From Halorubrum salsamenti (GTDB lineage Archaea; Halobacteriota; Halobacteria; Halobacteriales; Haloferacaceae), in assembly GCF_007671685.1 (NCBI RefSeq), contig NZ_VCNL01000001.1, positions 806,001 to 870,000 of the forward strand: a stretch of 64,000 nt of DNA, given 5' to 3'. Positions 6,669 to 15,752 of the stretch are shown one piece after another (the stretch's first letter is position 1; each line of letters opens with the position of its first letter). The notes below the pieces were generated by a model. The model had not been told where the DNA came from. It searched no databases and saw nothing but the letters and a program-made list of their open reading frames with translations. Made by a program: the position numbers and the translations under genes.

Positions 6669-7904
6669 ATGCGAAACGTGGACGCCGCGGGGCTCGGGAT
6701 CGGCGACGACCACCCTCCCCGGATCATGGGCGTGCTCAACGTCTCCGCGGAGTCGCCGTACGACCCCAGCGTGTACGACGACCCCGGCGAGGCCGCCGAG
6801 TACGTCGACGAGGAGCTGATCGGCGAGGGCGCCGACATCGTCGACGTGGGCCTCGAATCGGCCAACAAGGACCTGGACGTGCTCTCGGCCGAGCAGGAGC
6901 TGGATCGACTCGATACCGCGGTCGAGACGCTGGAGTCGACCTCGGGCGACGCCGTCTGGTCGATCGAGACGCGGTATCACGAGGTCGCCGACGCGGCGCT
7001 CTCGCAGGGGTTCGACATGGTCAACGACATCTGCGGCTTCGCCGACCCCGAGATGCCTCGCGTCTGCCGCGAACACGACGCGGCGGTCTCCAAGATGGCC
7101 TCGCCGCCGGATCTGGAACGACCGGGAGCCATCGAGGACGTCGACGACATCTACGAGGCGCTGTCGATGAACGGGTTCACCGACAAGACGATCCTCGACC
7201 CCGCCTTCGGCGGCTGGTCGGAGGCCAAAACGCACGCGGACGACCGCGAGACGTTCCGCCGCCTGCGGGAGTTCCGGGGGTACGGCCGCCCGCTGCTCGT
7301 CTCGATCAACCGCAAGAGCTTCCTCAAGACGATCGCGGGTCGGAGCACCGAGGAGGCCCTCCCCGTGTCGCTCGCCGCCACCTCGATGGCGGTCGAGCGC
7401 GGCGCCCACGTGATCCGCACCCACGACGTGGCCGAGACGCGCGACGCGGCGCTGGTCGGCGCCGAGTTCGCCCGGGACCGGGTCCGCTCGGTGGGCGGGG
7501 CCGAAGCCGGCGAGGTCGCCGTCGAGGAGCTCGACGTGACGACCGTCCGAGAGGCGGAGCGCCACCTCGACCGGCTCGACGCCGACCGGTCCGTCGCCGG
7601 CGACGCGGTCGTCCGCACCTACGAGCTGCGCGGGCTCGCCGACGAGGCCGTCGGCGCGCTCCGGGCGGCGACCGCCGAGTCCGGCGTCGGCGCGGCGTTC
7701 GCCCTCGCCGGCTCCGCCGCCCACGAGGCCGCGGTCCAGCCCTCCGCCACCGACGGGGGGAAACCCGACCGCACCGGTGCCGACGGCGGAGCCGGGCTCC
7801 TCGTCGGAACGCCGGCCGGGCTGTCCGCGGTTCGATCGTCCGTTTCGGGCGTGTCAGCCGCGCTCGACGCGGGACTGGAACCGATCGATAACACTTCCAA
7901 GTAA
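6669..7904 (+). CDS. folP: Dihydropteroate synthase-type pterin enzyme
   Basis: A 411-residue protein whose first ~270 residues form a dihydropteroate synthase TIM barrel, the enzyme joining 6-hydroxymethyl-dihydropterin diphosphate to p-aminobenzoate or an archaeal equivalent. Visible landmarks are IMGVLNVSAESPY (residues 19-31), GADIVDVGLES, MVNDICGFADPEMP, TILDPAFGGW and VSINRKSFLKTI, whose Lys/Ser belong to the substrate site. The last ~130 residues (after VGGAEAGEV) are a haloarchaeal extension of unknown role, rich in Ala and Gly. There is no FolC domain. A TTTATG box near 6640 supports the ATG at 6669. The next gene encodes MptE, which makes its substrate. Confidence 0.85.
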   Translation: MRNVDAAGLGIGDDHPPRIMGVLNVSAESPYDPSVYDDPGEAAEYVDEELIGEGADIVDVGLESANKDLDVLSAEQELDRLDTAVETLESTSGDAVWSIETRYHEVADAALSQGFDMVNDICGFADPEMPRVCREHDAAVSKMASPPDLERPGAIEDVDDIYEALSMNGFTDKTILDPAFGGWSEAKTHADDRETFRRLREFRGYGRPLLVSINRKSFLKTIAGRSTEEALPVSLAATSMAVERGAHVIRTHDVAETRDAALVGAEFARDRVRSVGGAEAGEVAVEELDVTTVREAERHLDRLDADRSVAGDAVVRTYELRGLADEAVGALRAATAESGVGAAFALAGSAAHEAAVQPSATDGGKPDRTGADGGAGLLVGTPAGLSAVRSSVSGVSAALDAGLEPIDNTSK

Positions 7905-7946
7905 GAGAAAGTTTATGCCGTCGTGCAGACAACCCGTTCAGTGGAC

Positions 7947-7989
7947 GCCGGAGGGGCACGCGGGTAGGGGTACTCTGTGCTACTCCGGC
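7947..7989 (+). promoter_or_regulatory. Hairpin in the long folP-mptE spacer
   Basis: The 174-base gap between folP and mptE is long for this genome. It contains GCCGGAG (7947-7953) pairing with CTCCGGC (7983-7989), extended inward by GGCAC/GTGCT with one G-U pair. It could be a folP terminator or part of a structured mptE leader. A TTTATG-like box at 7911-7917 would start a transcript before the hairpin, favouring a leader. No known riboswitch class is recognised. Confidence 0.4.
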
Positions 7990-8078
7990 CCATACCATAT
8001 TCTACCCCGCCAGCGGCTGCGCCGCCCGGCGTCAGGGTCGAGACGCGGTGTCGGCGCGTCGACAGTGAGGGGGAACCA

Positions 8079-8786
8079 ATGAACTTCGAGACCTTCGAAC
8101 CCGTTTACGAGGCGATCCTCGCCGACTTCGGCTTCGACCGGGCGGCCGACGAACGCGCTCGCGACCTCGCCGCCGATATCGCGACCCCGTTCCCCCTCGA
8201 CCGACTCGGCGACTGGCGCGGCGAGACGGTGGCGGTGGCGGGCGCCGCCCCGTGCCTCAGCGACGAGGTCGAGGTCGCCCGCGCCGCCGACGTAGTGGTC
8301 GCCGCCTCCACCGCCGCCGACGCCCTCCGCGACCGGGGGGTCGCCGTCGACTGCATGGTGACCGACCTGGACAAGAACCCCGACACCGCGGCCGAACTCA
8401 CCCGCGAGGGCGTTCCGGTCGCGGCCCACGCCCACGGCGACAACGTCCTCGCGGTCCGCGAGTGGCTCCCCCGGTTCGCAGACGAGGCGACGCTCGCGAC
8501 GACGCAGGCGGCCCCCGTCGGCCCGGTCCGGAACCTCGGCGGGTTCACCGACGGCGACCGCGCCGCCTTCCTCGCCGACCACGTCGGCGCCGGGCGCCTC
8601 GTCTTCCCGGGGTGGGATTTCGACGACCCGAACGTGAACCCGATGAAGGCGCGGAAGCTCGACTGGGCCGCCCGCCTGCTGCGGTGGCTGGAACGCCGCC
8701 GCGACGAGCGGTTCGGAGTTCTCGACGGGCGTCGCGGGGAGCTCGACGACGCGCTCGATCCGCTTCTTCGGGGACGCGACGGGTAG
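8079..8786 (+). CDS. mptE: 6-hydroxymethyl-7,8-dihydropterin pyrophosphokinase (MptE type)
   Basis: A 235-residue DUF115 protein. Archaeal MptE transfers diphosphate from ATP to 6-hydroxymethyl-dihydropterin, replacing bacterial FolK in folate or methanopterin synthesis. Visible family features are the nucleotide-binding VAVAGAAPCL, the metal-site MVTDLDKNP, HAHGDN, RNLGGFTDGDRAAFLADH and the ending FPGWDFDDPN...NPMKARKLDWA. The ATG at 8079 follows GGGGGAA and gives the usual length. Position directly after a dihydropteroate synthase gene fits a shared pterin pathway. Confidence 0.9.
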   Translation: MNFETFEPVYEAILADFGFDRAADERARDLAADIATPFPLDRLGDWRGETVAVAGAAPCLSDEVEVARAADVVVAASTAADALRDRGVAVDCMVTDLDKNPDTAAELTREGVPVAAHAHGDNVLAVREWLPRFADEATLATTQAAPVGPVRNLGGFTDGDRAAFLADHVGAGRLVFPGWDFDDPNVNPMKARKLDWAARLLRWLERRRDERFGVLDGRRGELDDALDPLLRGRDG

Positions 8787-8807
8787 TTCGAGGGGGAACG
8801 GAGGGAG

Positions 8808-9581
8808 TTACCTGACCCGACCCTTCGGCAGCAGCTCCGCGCGGTCGCGGGCGTCGAGCCACTCGACCAACTGAACGAGCTGGTCGCTCGCGGCCTCGAA
8901 CAGTCGCTCCGCCTTCTCTTCGGTTACGTCGGTCGGGTCGCCGAACGCCCCGTTCGCGGAGTTGTCGATCGAGTCGTAGAACGTCCGGGCGCCGTGGACC
9001 ACCGCGTCCGACTCGTCGAGGTGGACGAGCCCGTCGTCGCGGGCGTCCTCCAGCCGGTCCGCGTCGACCAGCTCCGGGGCGATGTGGGTGATCATCGCGG
9101 TCTCCTTCGGGCCGGCGTGCGGACCGTTGTGCTCGAATAAGTCGTCGACGAGGTCCGGGATCGACTCGTCCCACATCCACTCGATCGCGTAGGCCGTCTC
9201 GTCCTCGTGGAGCCGGCGCCCGACCTCCCGGAGGTGCTGGACGTTGCCGCCGTGGGCGTTCACGAACACGACGCGGTCGACGCCGTGATACGCGAGGTTC
9301 CGCGTGAACGACTCGACGTAGTCGCGGAACTCCGGCGGGTCGACCCACATCGTCCCCGGGAACTGCCGGTGGTGCGGGCTGACGCCGACGGTGACCGTGG
9401 GGGTGCGAACGGCGCCGGTCTCCTCGGCGGCCGCGGTCGCGAGCGCCTCGGCGATCAGGTGGTCGGTCGCCAGCGGCAGGTGCGGTCCGTGCTGTTCCGT
9501 GGAGCCGAGCGGGACGAGCGCGACGGATCCGTCCGACAGCGCCTCCCCGAGCTCCGGCCACGTGTGATCGGCGAGATACAC
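8808..9581 (-). CDS. Creatininase-family amidohydrolase (ArfB-like)
   Basis: A 257-residue metal-dependent hydrolase. GSTEQHGPHLPLATDH (about residues 26-41) carries the Glu/His/Asp metal ligands, and VFVNAHGGNVQHLREV (about 108-123) is the second diagnostic motif. Archaeal members include ArfB, which removes a formyl group early in riboflavin and F420 synthesis; creatininases and mycofactocin MftE share the fold. ArfB is a reasonable guess for an F420-using haloarchaeon but is not proved. The start is a GTG at 9581: the reading upstream lacks homology, and a TTTCATA box (about 9606-9612) sits 25-31 bases before it. Confidence 0.8.
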   Translation of the reverse strand: MYLADHTWPELGEALSDGSVALVPLGSTEQHGPHLPLATDHLIAEALATAAAEETGAVRTPTVTVGVSPHHRQFPGTMWVDPPEFRDYVESFTRNLAYHGVDRVVFVNAHGGNVQHLREVGRRLHEDETAYAIEWMWDESIPDLVDDLFEHNGPHAGPKETAMITHIAPELVDADRLEDARDDGLVHLDESDAVVHGARTFYDSIDNSANGAFGDPTDVTEEKAERLFEAASDQLVQLVEWLDARDRAELLPKGRVR

Positions 9582-9729
9582 ATCTGACCTCGGGTTCGTG
9601 GACGTATGAAACCCGCTTTCTCGGTCGCGCTCGCCGGGAGGGGAACTCCGGGCGATCCCGAGCGCCCCCGAGCGACGCCGTCGACCCGTGTCGCCACCCT
9701 TTTTGTGCTGTCCCGCCGAATTCGGGCGT

Positions 9730-10146
9730 ATGTTCGGAGGAGGCGGCATGAACCCGCGAAAGATGAAACAGATGATGAAACAGATGGGGATCGACGTCGA
9801 GGAGCTCGACGCCGAGCGGGTCGTCATCGAGACGGCCGACGGCGACGACCTCGTCTTCGACGGCGCCCAGGTGACCAAGATGGACGCCCAGGGGCAGGAG
9901 ACCTACCAGATCGTCGGCTCGCCCGACTCGGTCGCCGACGCCGGCGCCGGCGGGAGTCCCTCGGCGGTCGAGAGCGGCGAGGGGTCGGTCGACGCGACGG
10001 AACGCGACGCCGGCGTGACCGACGCCATCCCCGACGAGGACGTGGCGCTCGTCGCCGAGCGCGCCGAGGTGCCGAAGTCGACGGCCCGCGAGGCCTTGGA
10101 GAACGTCGACGGCGACCTCGCGGCCGCGATCGCGGAGCTGGAGTGA
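9730..10146 (+). CDS. nac: Archaeal nascent polypeptide-associated complex protein
   Basis: A 138-residue archaeal NAC alpha-type protein, which binds ribosomes as a homodimer and contacts emerging chains. It starts [20 protein letters not shown], followed by the NAC beta-barrel (to about residue 75, [20 protein letters not shown]), an acidic linker, and a C-terminal UBA domain ([20 protein letters not shown]). The ATG at 9730 is chosen because the family begins MFGG; upstream in-frame residues include Cys-rich sequence with no homology. It is followed after 10 bases by trmI, so the two are probably cotranscribed. Confidence 0.93.
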   Translation: MFGGGGMNPRKMKQMMKQMGIDVEELDAERVVIETADGDDLVFDGAQVTKMDAQGQETYQIVGSPDSVADAGAGGSPSAVESGEGSVDATERDAGVTDAIPDEDVALVAERAEVPKSTAREALENVDGDLAAAIAELE

Positions 10147-10156
10147 CTGATCCGGC

Positions 10157-10897
10157 GTGACCGACGCCGCGTACCTGTTGGTCCACGAGGACCGGGAGTA
10201 CCTGCTGGAGCCGGGCGAGGAGTTCGGCACCGACCTCGGCGTGCTCGAAGTCCCCGTCGACGTCGAGGGCGGCGACACCGTCGAGACCCACCTCGGCACC
10301 GCCTTCGAGGTCCGCGAACTCCGCGGCCCGGATCTCTTCAACCACCTCGAACGCACCGGCGCGCCGATGATGCCCCGCGACGTGGGGCTCGTGATGGGTC
10401 ACACCGGCGCCTCCGGCGGCGACCGCGTGCTCGACGCCGGCACGGGGACGGGAATCCTCGCGGCGTACCTCGGTCGCGCCGGCGCCGACGTGACCAGCTA
10501 CGAGATCGATCCCGACTTCGCCGACGTCGCCCGCGGGAACATGGCGACCGCCGGCGTGGCGGACCGCGTCGAGGTCCGCACCGGCGACCTCACCGAGGAG
10601 CTGGACGCGCTCGCCGACGAGGACCCCTTCGACGTGTTAACGCTCGACACGGGCGACGCCCCGGCGGTCGTCGAGCGCGCGGACGACCTGCTCGCGTCCG
10701 GTGGCCGCCTCGCCGTGTACTCCCCGTTCGTCGAGGGGACCCGCGAGGCCGCCCTCGCCGCCCGCGAGGCCGGCTTCGAGGGCGTCGAGACGCTCGAAAC
10801 GATCCAGCGCGAGATGGACTTCTCCGACCGCGGCTCCCGCCCCTCCACTGCGGGCGTCGGCCACACCGGGTACCTGGTGTTCGGTCGAGCGCCCTAG
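10157..10897 (+). CDS. trmI: tRNA (adenine-N1)-methyltransferase TrmI
   Basis: A 246-residue class I methyltransferase of the TrmI family, which in archaea methylates A57/A58 in the T-loop of tRNA. An N-terminal small beta domain (YLLVHEDREYLLEPG) precedes the SAM-binding fold with motif I VLDAGTGTGILAAYL (about 91-105) and VTSYEIDPDFADVARGN. DVLTLDTGDAPAVVERADDL corresponds to the D-P-type catalytic region. The C-terminus GVGHTGYLVFGRAP is typical. The start is the GTG at 10157, ten bases after nac. TrmI normally works as a tetramer with tRNA as substrate. Confidence 0.9.
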   Translation: MTDAAYLLVHEDREYLLEPGEEFGTDLGVLEVPVDVEGGDTVETHLGTAFEVRELRGPDLFNHLERTGAPMMPRDVGLVMGHTGASGGDRVLDAGTGTGILAAYLGRAGADVTSYEIDPDFADVARGNMATAGVADRVEVRTGDLTEELDALADEDPFDVLTLDTGDAPAVVERADDLLASGGRLAVYSPFVEGTREAALAAREAGFEGVETLETIQREMDFSDRGSRPSTAGVGHTGYLVFGRAP

Positions 10898-10942
10898 CCG
10901 AAACGGCGCAACGTTCTTTCCGACGCCGCCGCCACGGAGCGT

Positions 10943-11986
10943 ATGGCTTCGCCGACGGCCGGTGACGACACTTCGAACCACGACGGCGAGGGCGCCTCCG
11001 CGGTCGCCGCCGCGCTCGCCGAGGCCGACGACGGGCTGGCCGACGCGATCGAATCGGCGCTCGCCGGTCGGTCCGAGGTCGTCGCCGTCGGGATTCCGCT
11101 GGCGCTTCTCCCGCCGATACTCGCCGCGAGGGAACGCACGACTGGAGGTGCGTGGCGGGTCGCCTGTCGTCCGGGGGTCGTCGACGCGCTCGGCCGGGCG
11201 TTCGTCTTCGGCACCGCGGTCGCCGAGGCGGTCGCGGAGGGGGAAATCGAACTTCGGACAGTCACGGACGGGGCCGGGACCGATCGGGTCCTGTTCGCGT
11301 CGTCGGACCGCGTCGACGCGGTCGCCGGGCCGAAAGGGGGTCGAGCGATCGTCACCGAGGAGGCGCCGGAGCGCGCCGTACCCGGGGCCGGAGCGGTGCG
11401 CGAGCGGTTCGCGGCGGCTTCGTCCGCGAGCGTCGCCATGCCCGCCCGCAGCCGTCTGCTCGCGGCCGCCAGCGAGACGCTCGACGACAGGTTCGCCGAC
11501 GACGTTGCGGCCGTGCTCGACGCGCTCCCGTACGGCGCGGTCGGGCGGACCGGCGATCTCACCGACCGGACGCTCCTCGTCGCGCTGGCGGCGCGTCACG
11601 ACCACCTGCTGTGGGACCTGCGACGGTGGATCGGCGACGGGGGCGTCGATGACGGTGGGCAGGGAGGCGATGCGGACGGAGGGGGCGTCGGGATCGCCGC
11701 CGGACAGGACCTCACCGACGACCGGCGGGCCCTCGTAAAGCGCGGTCTGATCGAGGCGATCAAGGTGCCGGAGGGCGACGGACGCCCCCAGCTCCGTCTC
11801 CGCGCGGTCGACGACGCGCTGCTCCGCGCGACGCCCGAAGAGGTGCTCAGCGTGCTCCGCGGGCGGTTCGCGCTCCCGGTCGACGGGGACGGCCGGGTCC
11901 GGCGTCCCGGAGGCGACGAACGGCGACCGGTGTGGGAGCGGAGAGGGCGGTCGACTCGGGGCACGGAACGACGTGACAAGAACTAA
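10943..11986 (+). CDS. DUF5821 / TbsP-like haloarchaeal transcription regulator
   Basis: A 347-residue haloarchaeal protein resembling the DUF5821 group, which includes TbsP, a regulator of gluconeogenic genes with TrmB in Haloferax. An N-terminal alpha/beta part (about 20-150; VVAVGIPLALLPPILAARE, VLFASSDRVDAVAG) looks like an effector or dimerisation domain. The region about 190-305, with LPYGAVGRTGDLTDRTLLVALAARHDHLLWDL split to its parts and LTDDRRALVKRGLIEAIKVP, looks like a helical and winged-helix segment. The C-terminal 40 residues are Arg-rich. The family name is from memory of the pattern and is moderately sure. Confidence 0.6.
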   Translation: MASPTAGDDTSNHDGEGASAVAAALAEADDGLADAIESALAGRSEVVAVGIPLALLPPILAARERTTGGAWRVACRPGVVDALGRAFVFGTAVAEAVAEGEIELRTVTDGAGTDRVLFASSDRVDAVAGPKGGRAIVTEEAPERAVPGAGAVRERFAAASSASVAMPARSRLLAAASETLDDRFADDVAAVLDALPYGAVGRTGDLTDRTLLVALAARHDHLLWDLRRWIGDGGVDDGGQGGDADGGGVGIAAGQDLTDDRRALVKRGLIEAIKVPEGDGRPQLRLRAVDDALLRATPEEVLSVLRGRFALPVDGDGRVRRPGGDERRPVWERRGRSTRGTERRDKN

Positions 11987-12011
11987 CTCCCGGCGGCGCT
12001 CCCGAACGGAT

Positions 12012-13133
12012 ATGCCGAACTTCTCCGACAGGGTCGAGCGGATCTCGATCAGCGGGATCCGCGAGGTGTTCGAGGCGGCCGGCGACGACGCGATCAACCT
12101 CGGGCTCGGACAGCCCGACTTCCCGACGCCGGACCACGCGCGACGGGCGGCGGTCGACGCCATCGAGGCCGGAAAGGCCGACGCCTACACCGAGAACAAA
12201 GGAACCCGATCGCTGCGCGAGGCGATCGCCGAGAAACACCGGACGGACCAGGGCGTCGACCTCGACCCGGGCAACGTGATCGCGACCGCGGGCGGCAGCG
12301 AAGCCCTTCATATCGCCCTGGAGGCACACGTCGACGCCGGCGACGAGGTGCTGATCCCGGACCCGGGGTTCGTCTCCTACGACGCGCTGACGAAGCTGAC
12401 GGGCGCGGAGCCGGTCCCGGTCCCGCTGCGCGACGACCTGACGATCGACCCGGACGCTATCGAGGACGCTATCACCGACGACACCGCGGCGTTCGTGGTG
12501 AACTCGCCCGGCAACCCCACCGGCGCGGTCTCCGACGAGGAAGACGTCCGAGAGTTCGCGCGGATCGCCGACGAACACGACGTGCTCTGCGTCTCCGACG
12601 AGGTGTACGAGTACACCGTCTTCGACGGGGACCACCACTCGCCGATGGAGTTCGCCGAGACCGACAGCGTCGTGGTCGTCAACTCCGCCTCGAAGCTGTT
12701 CTCGATGACGGGCTGGCGGCTCGGGTGGGTGTACGGCTCCGCAGAGCGCGTCGACCGGATGCTGCGGGTCCACCAGTACGCGCAGGCCTGCGCGTCGGCG
12801 CCCGCCCAGTACGCCGCCGAGGCCGCACTGCGCGGCGACCGCGGCGTCGTCGACGAGATGACCGCCTCCTTCGAGCGCCGCCGCGACCTCCTGCTCGACG
12901 GCTTCGACGACATCGGGATCGACTGCCCGACGCCGCAGGGGGCGTTCTACGCGATGCCGCGGGTGCCCGAGGGGTTCGTCGACGAGTGTCTCGACCGCGG
13001 CGTGGTCGTCGTGCCGGGCGAGGCGTTCGGCGAGGGCGGGCGCGGCCACGCCCGGATCTCGTACGCGACCGACGAGAGCGAGCTCCGAGAGGCGCTCGAC
13101 GTGATGGCCGAAGCCTACGAGGCAACGAAGTAG
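12012..13133 (+). CDS. Class I/II pyridoxal-phosphate aminotransferase
   Basis: A 373-residue fold-type I aminotransferase of the AspC group. Landmarks are INLGLGQPDFPTPDHA (about 29-44), AYTENKGTRSLREAIA, the cofactor pocket NSPGNPTGAV (Asn near 165), CVSDEVYEYTVFDG (Asp near 193) and the Schiff-base lysine in NSASKLFSMTGWRLGW (Lys near 223). Arg in GHARISYAT near the end binds the substrate carboxylate. Substrate could be aspartate, aromatic or branched amino acids; sequence alone does not decide. The ATG at 12012 is used rather than one 13 codons earlier because the family starts near FSDRVERISISGIR. Confidence 0.88.
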   Translation: MPNFSDRVERISISGIREVFEAAGDDAINLGLGQPDFPTPDHARRAAVDAIEAGKADAYTENKGTRSLREAIAEKHRTDQGVDLDPGNVIATAGGSEALHIALEAHVDAGDEVLIPDPGFVSYDALTKLTGAEPVPVPLRDDLTIDPDAIEDAITDDTAAFVVNSPGNPTGAVSDEEDVREFARIADEHDVLCVSDEVYEYTVFDGDHHSPMEFAETDSVVVVNSASKLFSMTGWRLGWVYGSAERVDRMLRVHQYAQACASAPAQYAAEAALRGDRGVVDEMTASFERRRDLLLDGFDDIGIDCPTPQGAFYAMPRVPEGFVDECLDRGVVVVPGEAFGEGGRGHARISYATDESELREALDVMAEAYEATK

Positions 13134-13194
13134 CTGCAAATTCTGCCATAAGATAACTAGAGAGCATTAGACGCTCCCGGGAGGTTTCCGCAAG

Positions 13195-13200
13195 TTATAC
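13195..13200 (+). promoter_or_regulatory. TATA box of the S-adenosylmethionine synthetase gene
   Basis: TTATAC lies 27-32 bases before the ATG at 13227, in an AT-richer gap after the aminotransferase gene. No S-box or other SAM riboswitch can be seen in this spacer, which leaves essentially no 5' leader. Confidence 0.6.
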
Positions 13201-13226
13201 TGCCGCCGGCCAAGTACCGAAGCGTA

Positions 13227-14429
13227 ATGGACCGGAACATACAGGTCAGCCGCCTCGATCGGCGGGCGGTCGAGGACCAGGAGGTCGAGATCGTCGAGCG
13301 AAAGGGTGTCGGACACCCGGACTCGATCTGCGACGGTATCGCGGAGTCGGTGTCGCGTGCGCTCTCGCAGCTCTACTTGGACCGCGTCGGGAAGGTGCTC
13401 CACTACAACACCGACGAGACGCAGCTCGTCGCGGGCCGCGCCGCGCCCGCCTACGGCGGCGGCGAGGTCGTCGAACCGCTCTACGTGCTCATCGTCGGCC
13501 GTGCCACGAAGGAGTACGAGGGCGAGCAGCTCCCGGTCGACTCGACCGCGCTCGCCGCGGCCCGCGACTACCTCTCCGAGGCGATCCCGGAGCTGGAGTA
13601 CGGCACCGACGTGATCGTCGACGTGAAGCTCGGCGAGGGATCGGGCGATCTGCAGGACGTGTTCGGCGAGGACACCCAGCAGGTGCCGATGGCCAACGAC
13701 ACCTCCTTCGGCGTCGGCCACGCGCCCCTGACGGAGACGGAGGCCATCGTCTACGAGGCCGAGCGAGAACTCAACACGACCTACCACTCCGACCATCCCG
13801 AGCTCGGCCCGGACGTGAAGATCATGGGCAAACGCGAGGGCGACCGGATCGACATCACCGTCGCGGCCGCGATGGTCGATCAGTACGTGGACGACCTCGA
13901 CGAGTACGACGACGCCGTCGCCGACGTACGCGAGTTCGTCACCGAACTGGCCGAGGCGCGCACGGACCGGGAGGTCCACGTCGACGTCAACACCGCCGAC
14001 GACTACGACGAGGGCTCCGTCTACCTCACCGTCACCGGCACCTCCGCCGAGCAGGGCGACGACGGCTCCGTGGGACGCGGCAACCGCGCGAACGGGCTCA
14101 TCACGCCGAACCGCCCCATGTCGATGGAGGCGACCTCCGGGAAGAACCCCGTCAACCACATCGGGAAGATCTACAACCTCCTGTCGACCCGGATCGCGGA
14201 GTCCGTCACCGACGAGGTCGACGGGATCCGCGACCTGCAGGTCCGCCTGCTCTCGCAGATCGGGCGCCCGATCGACGAGCCTCACGTCGCCGACGCGCAG
14301 CTCGTCACCGAGGAGGGGCTCGAGGTCGACGACATCGAGGAGGAGGTCGCCGCCATCGTCGACGAGGAGCTGGCGAACGTCACCGACGTGACCCGCAGCG
14401 TCATCGACGGCGACGTGTCGACGTTCTGA
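13227..14429 (+). CDS. mat: Archaeal S-adenosylmethionine synthetase
   Basis: A 400-residue archaeal-type methionine adenosyltransferase, which makes S-adenosylmethionine from methionine and ATP and differs strongly from bacterial MetK. Clear landmarks are [17 protein letters not shown] (about 26-42), [81 protein letters not shown] and [13 protein letters not shown]. Length and start match the archaeal family. A TATA box at 13195-13200 suggests its own leaderless transcript. Its product feeds the several SAM-dependent methylases here (TrmI, TrmJ-like). Confidence 0.96.
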   Translation: MDRNIQVSRLDRRAVEDQEVEIVERKGVGHPDSICDGIAESVSRALSQLYLDRVGKVLHYNTDETQLVAGRAAPAYGGGEVVEPLYVLIVGRATKEYEGEQLPVDSTALAAARDYLSEAIPELEYGTDVIVDVKLGEGSGDLQDVFGEDTQQVPMANDTSFGVGHAPLTETEAIVYEAERELNTTYHSDHPELGPDVKIMGKREGDRIDITVAAAMVDQYVDDLDEYDDAVADVREFVTELAEARTDREVHVDVNTADDYDEGSVYLTVTGTSAEQGDDGSVGRGNRANGLITPNRPMSMEATSGKNPVNHIGKIYNLLSTRIAESVTDEVDGIRDLQVRLLSQIGRPIDEPHVADAQLVTEEGLEVDDIEEEVAAIVDEELANVTDVTRSVIDGDVSTF

Positions 14430-14506
14430 GTCGGGCGTCGGTCATCGACCGCGGACGGACCCCGCCGACCGCAACCGATTTGTGGAGCGGCCGAGTCCGA
14501 TAGCGT

Positions 14507-14959
14507 GTGACGCGGGTGTGTCTCCTCGGCGACTCCGACGTGAACCTCACCTACGAGCTGCTGTCCCGCGAGACGGCCCGGGACGCGCTCGCGACCTACG
14601 ACATCGAGGAGCCCTTCGAGAACAGCGTCGCCGTCGACACCGTGAGCCTCGGCGCGGCGGTGTCGCTTTTAAACGACCTCAACTGGTACCTCGTGCGCTT
14701 CGTCGACGAGGCGCTCGTCCGCGAGCCCTCTGTTTCTCCCGACGAGTGGCTCTCTCGCGACCTCGCCCGCGAGGTGCGCGACGGCGCGGTCCCGCCCGAG
14801 GAGACCGACCAACGCCTGAAGGTGTTCGGGCTCGTCGACGGCCGGCCGGTCGAACCCCTCTACGTCCGTCGGACGCAGGGCGAGACGCCCGAGTACGACC
14901 TCCGCGACGTCGACGAGACGGTGATCGTCCGGGTGAGCGAATCGGAGTTCTCGGGGTAG
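14507..14959 (+). CDS. DUF5804-like haloarchaeal protein
   Basis: A 150-residue soluble protein beginning VTRVCLLGDSDVNLTYELLS, with a central AAVSLLNDLNWYLVRFVDEALV and a C-terminal beta-rich part (PVEPLYVRRTQGETPEYDLR, TVIVRVSESEFSG). The pattern matches the haloarchaeal DUF5804 group, whose function is unknown. The start is a GTG at 14507, about 30 bases after a weak AT-rich stretch (CGATTTGTGG). An overlapping longer frame in this stretch is Arg/Pro-rich and is rejected as a GC artefact. Confidence 0.6.
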   Translation: MTRVCLLGDSDVNLTYELLSRETARDALATYDIEEPFENSVAVDTVSLGAAVSLLNDLNWYLVRFVDEALVREPSVSPDEWLSRDLAREVRDGAVPPEETDQRLKVFGLVDGRPVEPLYVRRTQGETPEYDLRDVDETVIVRVSESEFSG

Positions 14960-15031
14960 ATCGGCGGCGATACGTCGTGTCAGCGGTTCCGGCGGAGACG
15001 GGTTGAAAAGGATCCGGGCCGAATACGTGTT

Positions 15032-15730
15032 ATGGGAATGAAAGCTGACGGCGACGCGGATCTCCACGAGATCGATCGCTTCGGCCGCGGCGTCGGCTGG
15101 ATCGCGTACCCGGGCGAGTCGATGGAGCGCGCGAGCCACGCGGTCGCGGTCCCGAACGAGGGGAGCGAGACCGACGACGTCTGGGTGTTCGACCCGGTCG
15201 ACGCCCCCGGCGTCGACGACCTCTTGGCGGATCTCGGTACGGTCGCCGGCGTCGTGATCGGCCTCGACCGCCACAAGCGCGACAGCGCGGAGATCGCGGC
15301 CCGACACGACGCGCCCGTCTACGTCGCCGAGTGGATGACCGGCGTCGCGGACGAGCTCGACGCGCCCGTCGAACGGTTCGGCTCGCGGCTGGCGGACTCG
15401 GGGTTCGAGGCGTTCCGGCTCCGCGACTCGACGGTCCCGCCGTGGCAGGAGGTCGGTTTCTTCGACGGGGAGACGCTGATCGTCCCCGAGTCGCTCGGCT
15501 CCGCCTCGTACTTCCGCGGACGGCGAGAGCGGCTCGGCGTCCACCCGATGCTCCGCCTGACGCCGCCGACGGATGCGCTCTCGGGGCTGACCCCGGATCG
15601 GGTACGTGTGGGCCACGGCGTCGGCGTGGAGGAACGGGCCGCGCTCGCCGTCGAGGACGCGCTCTCCGGGTCGCGCCGCAAGGCCCCCCGGCTGTACGCG
15701 CGAACCCTGCGCTCGGCGCTCGGGATCTGA
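15032..15730 (+). CDS. Conserved haloarchaeal protein, metallo-hydrolase-like fold possible
   Basis: A 232-residue protein with alternating beta and alpha segments: VGWIAYPGESMERASHAVAV, DDVWVFDPVDAPGVDDLLAD, VAGVVIGLDRHKRDSAEIAA, APVYVAEWMTGVADEL, EVGFFDGETLIVPESLGSAS and VRVGHGVGVEERAAL. The DRHKRDS and VGHG pieces sit where a metallo-beta-lactamase fold has its HxHxDH and later His ligands, but the full metal motif is missing, so this would be a degenerate member at best. A run ending in TTGAAAAGG near 15003-15011 may serve as promoter. The next gene follows after 22 bases. Confidence 0.65.
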   Translation: MGMKADGDADLHEIDRFGRGVGWIAYPGESMERASHAVAVPNEGSETDDVWVFDPVDAPGVDDLLADLGTVAGVVIGLDRHKRDSAEIAARHDAPVYVAEWMTGVADELDAPVERFGSRLADSGFEAFRLRDSTVPPWQEVGFFDGETLIVPESLGSASYFRGRRERLGVHPMLRLTPPTDALSGLTPDRVRVGHGVGVEERAALAVEDALSGSRRKAPRLYARTLRSALGI

Positions 15731-15752
15731 CCGTGTCGACGCCCGTTCGCTC

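Noticed and set aside
13134..13226. Possible SAM riboswitch before the S-adenosylmethionine synthetase gene
   Set aside because: The spacer is short, a TATA box at 13195 leaves no leader, and no S-box-like paired elements are present.
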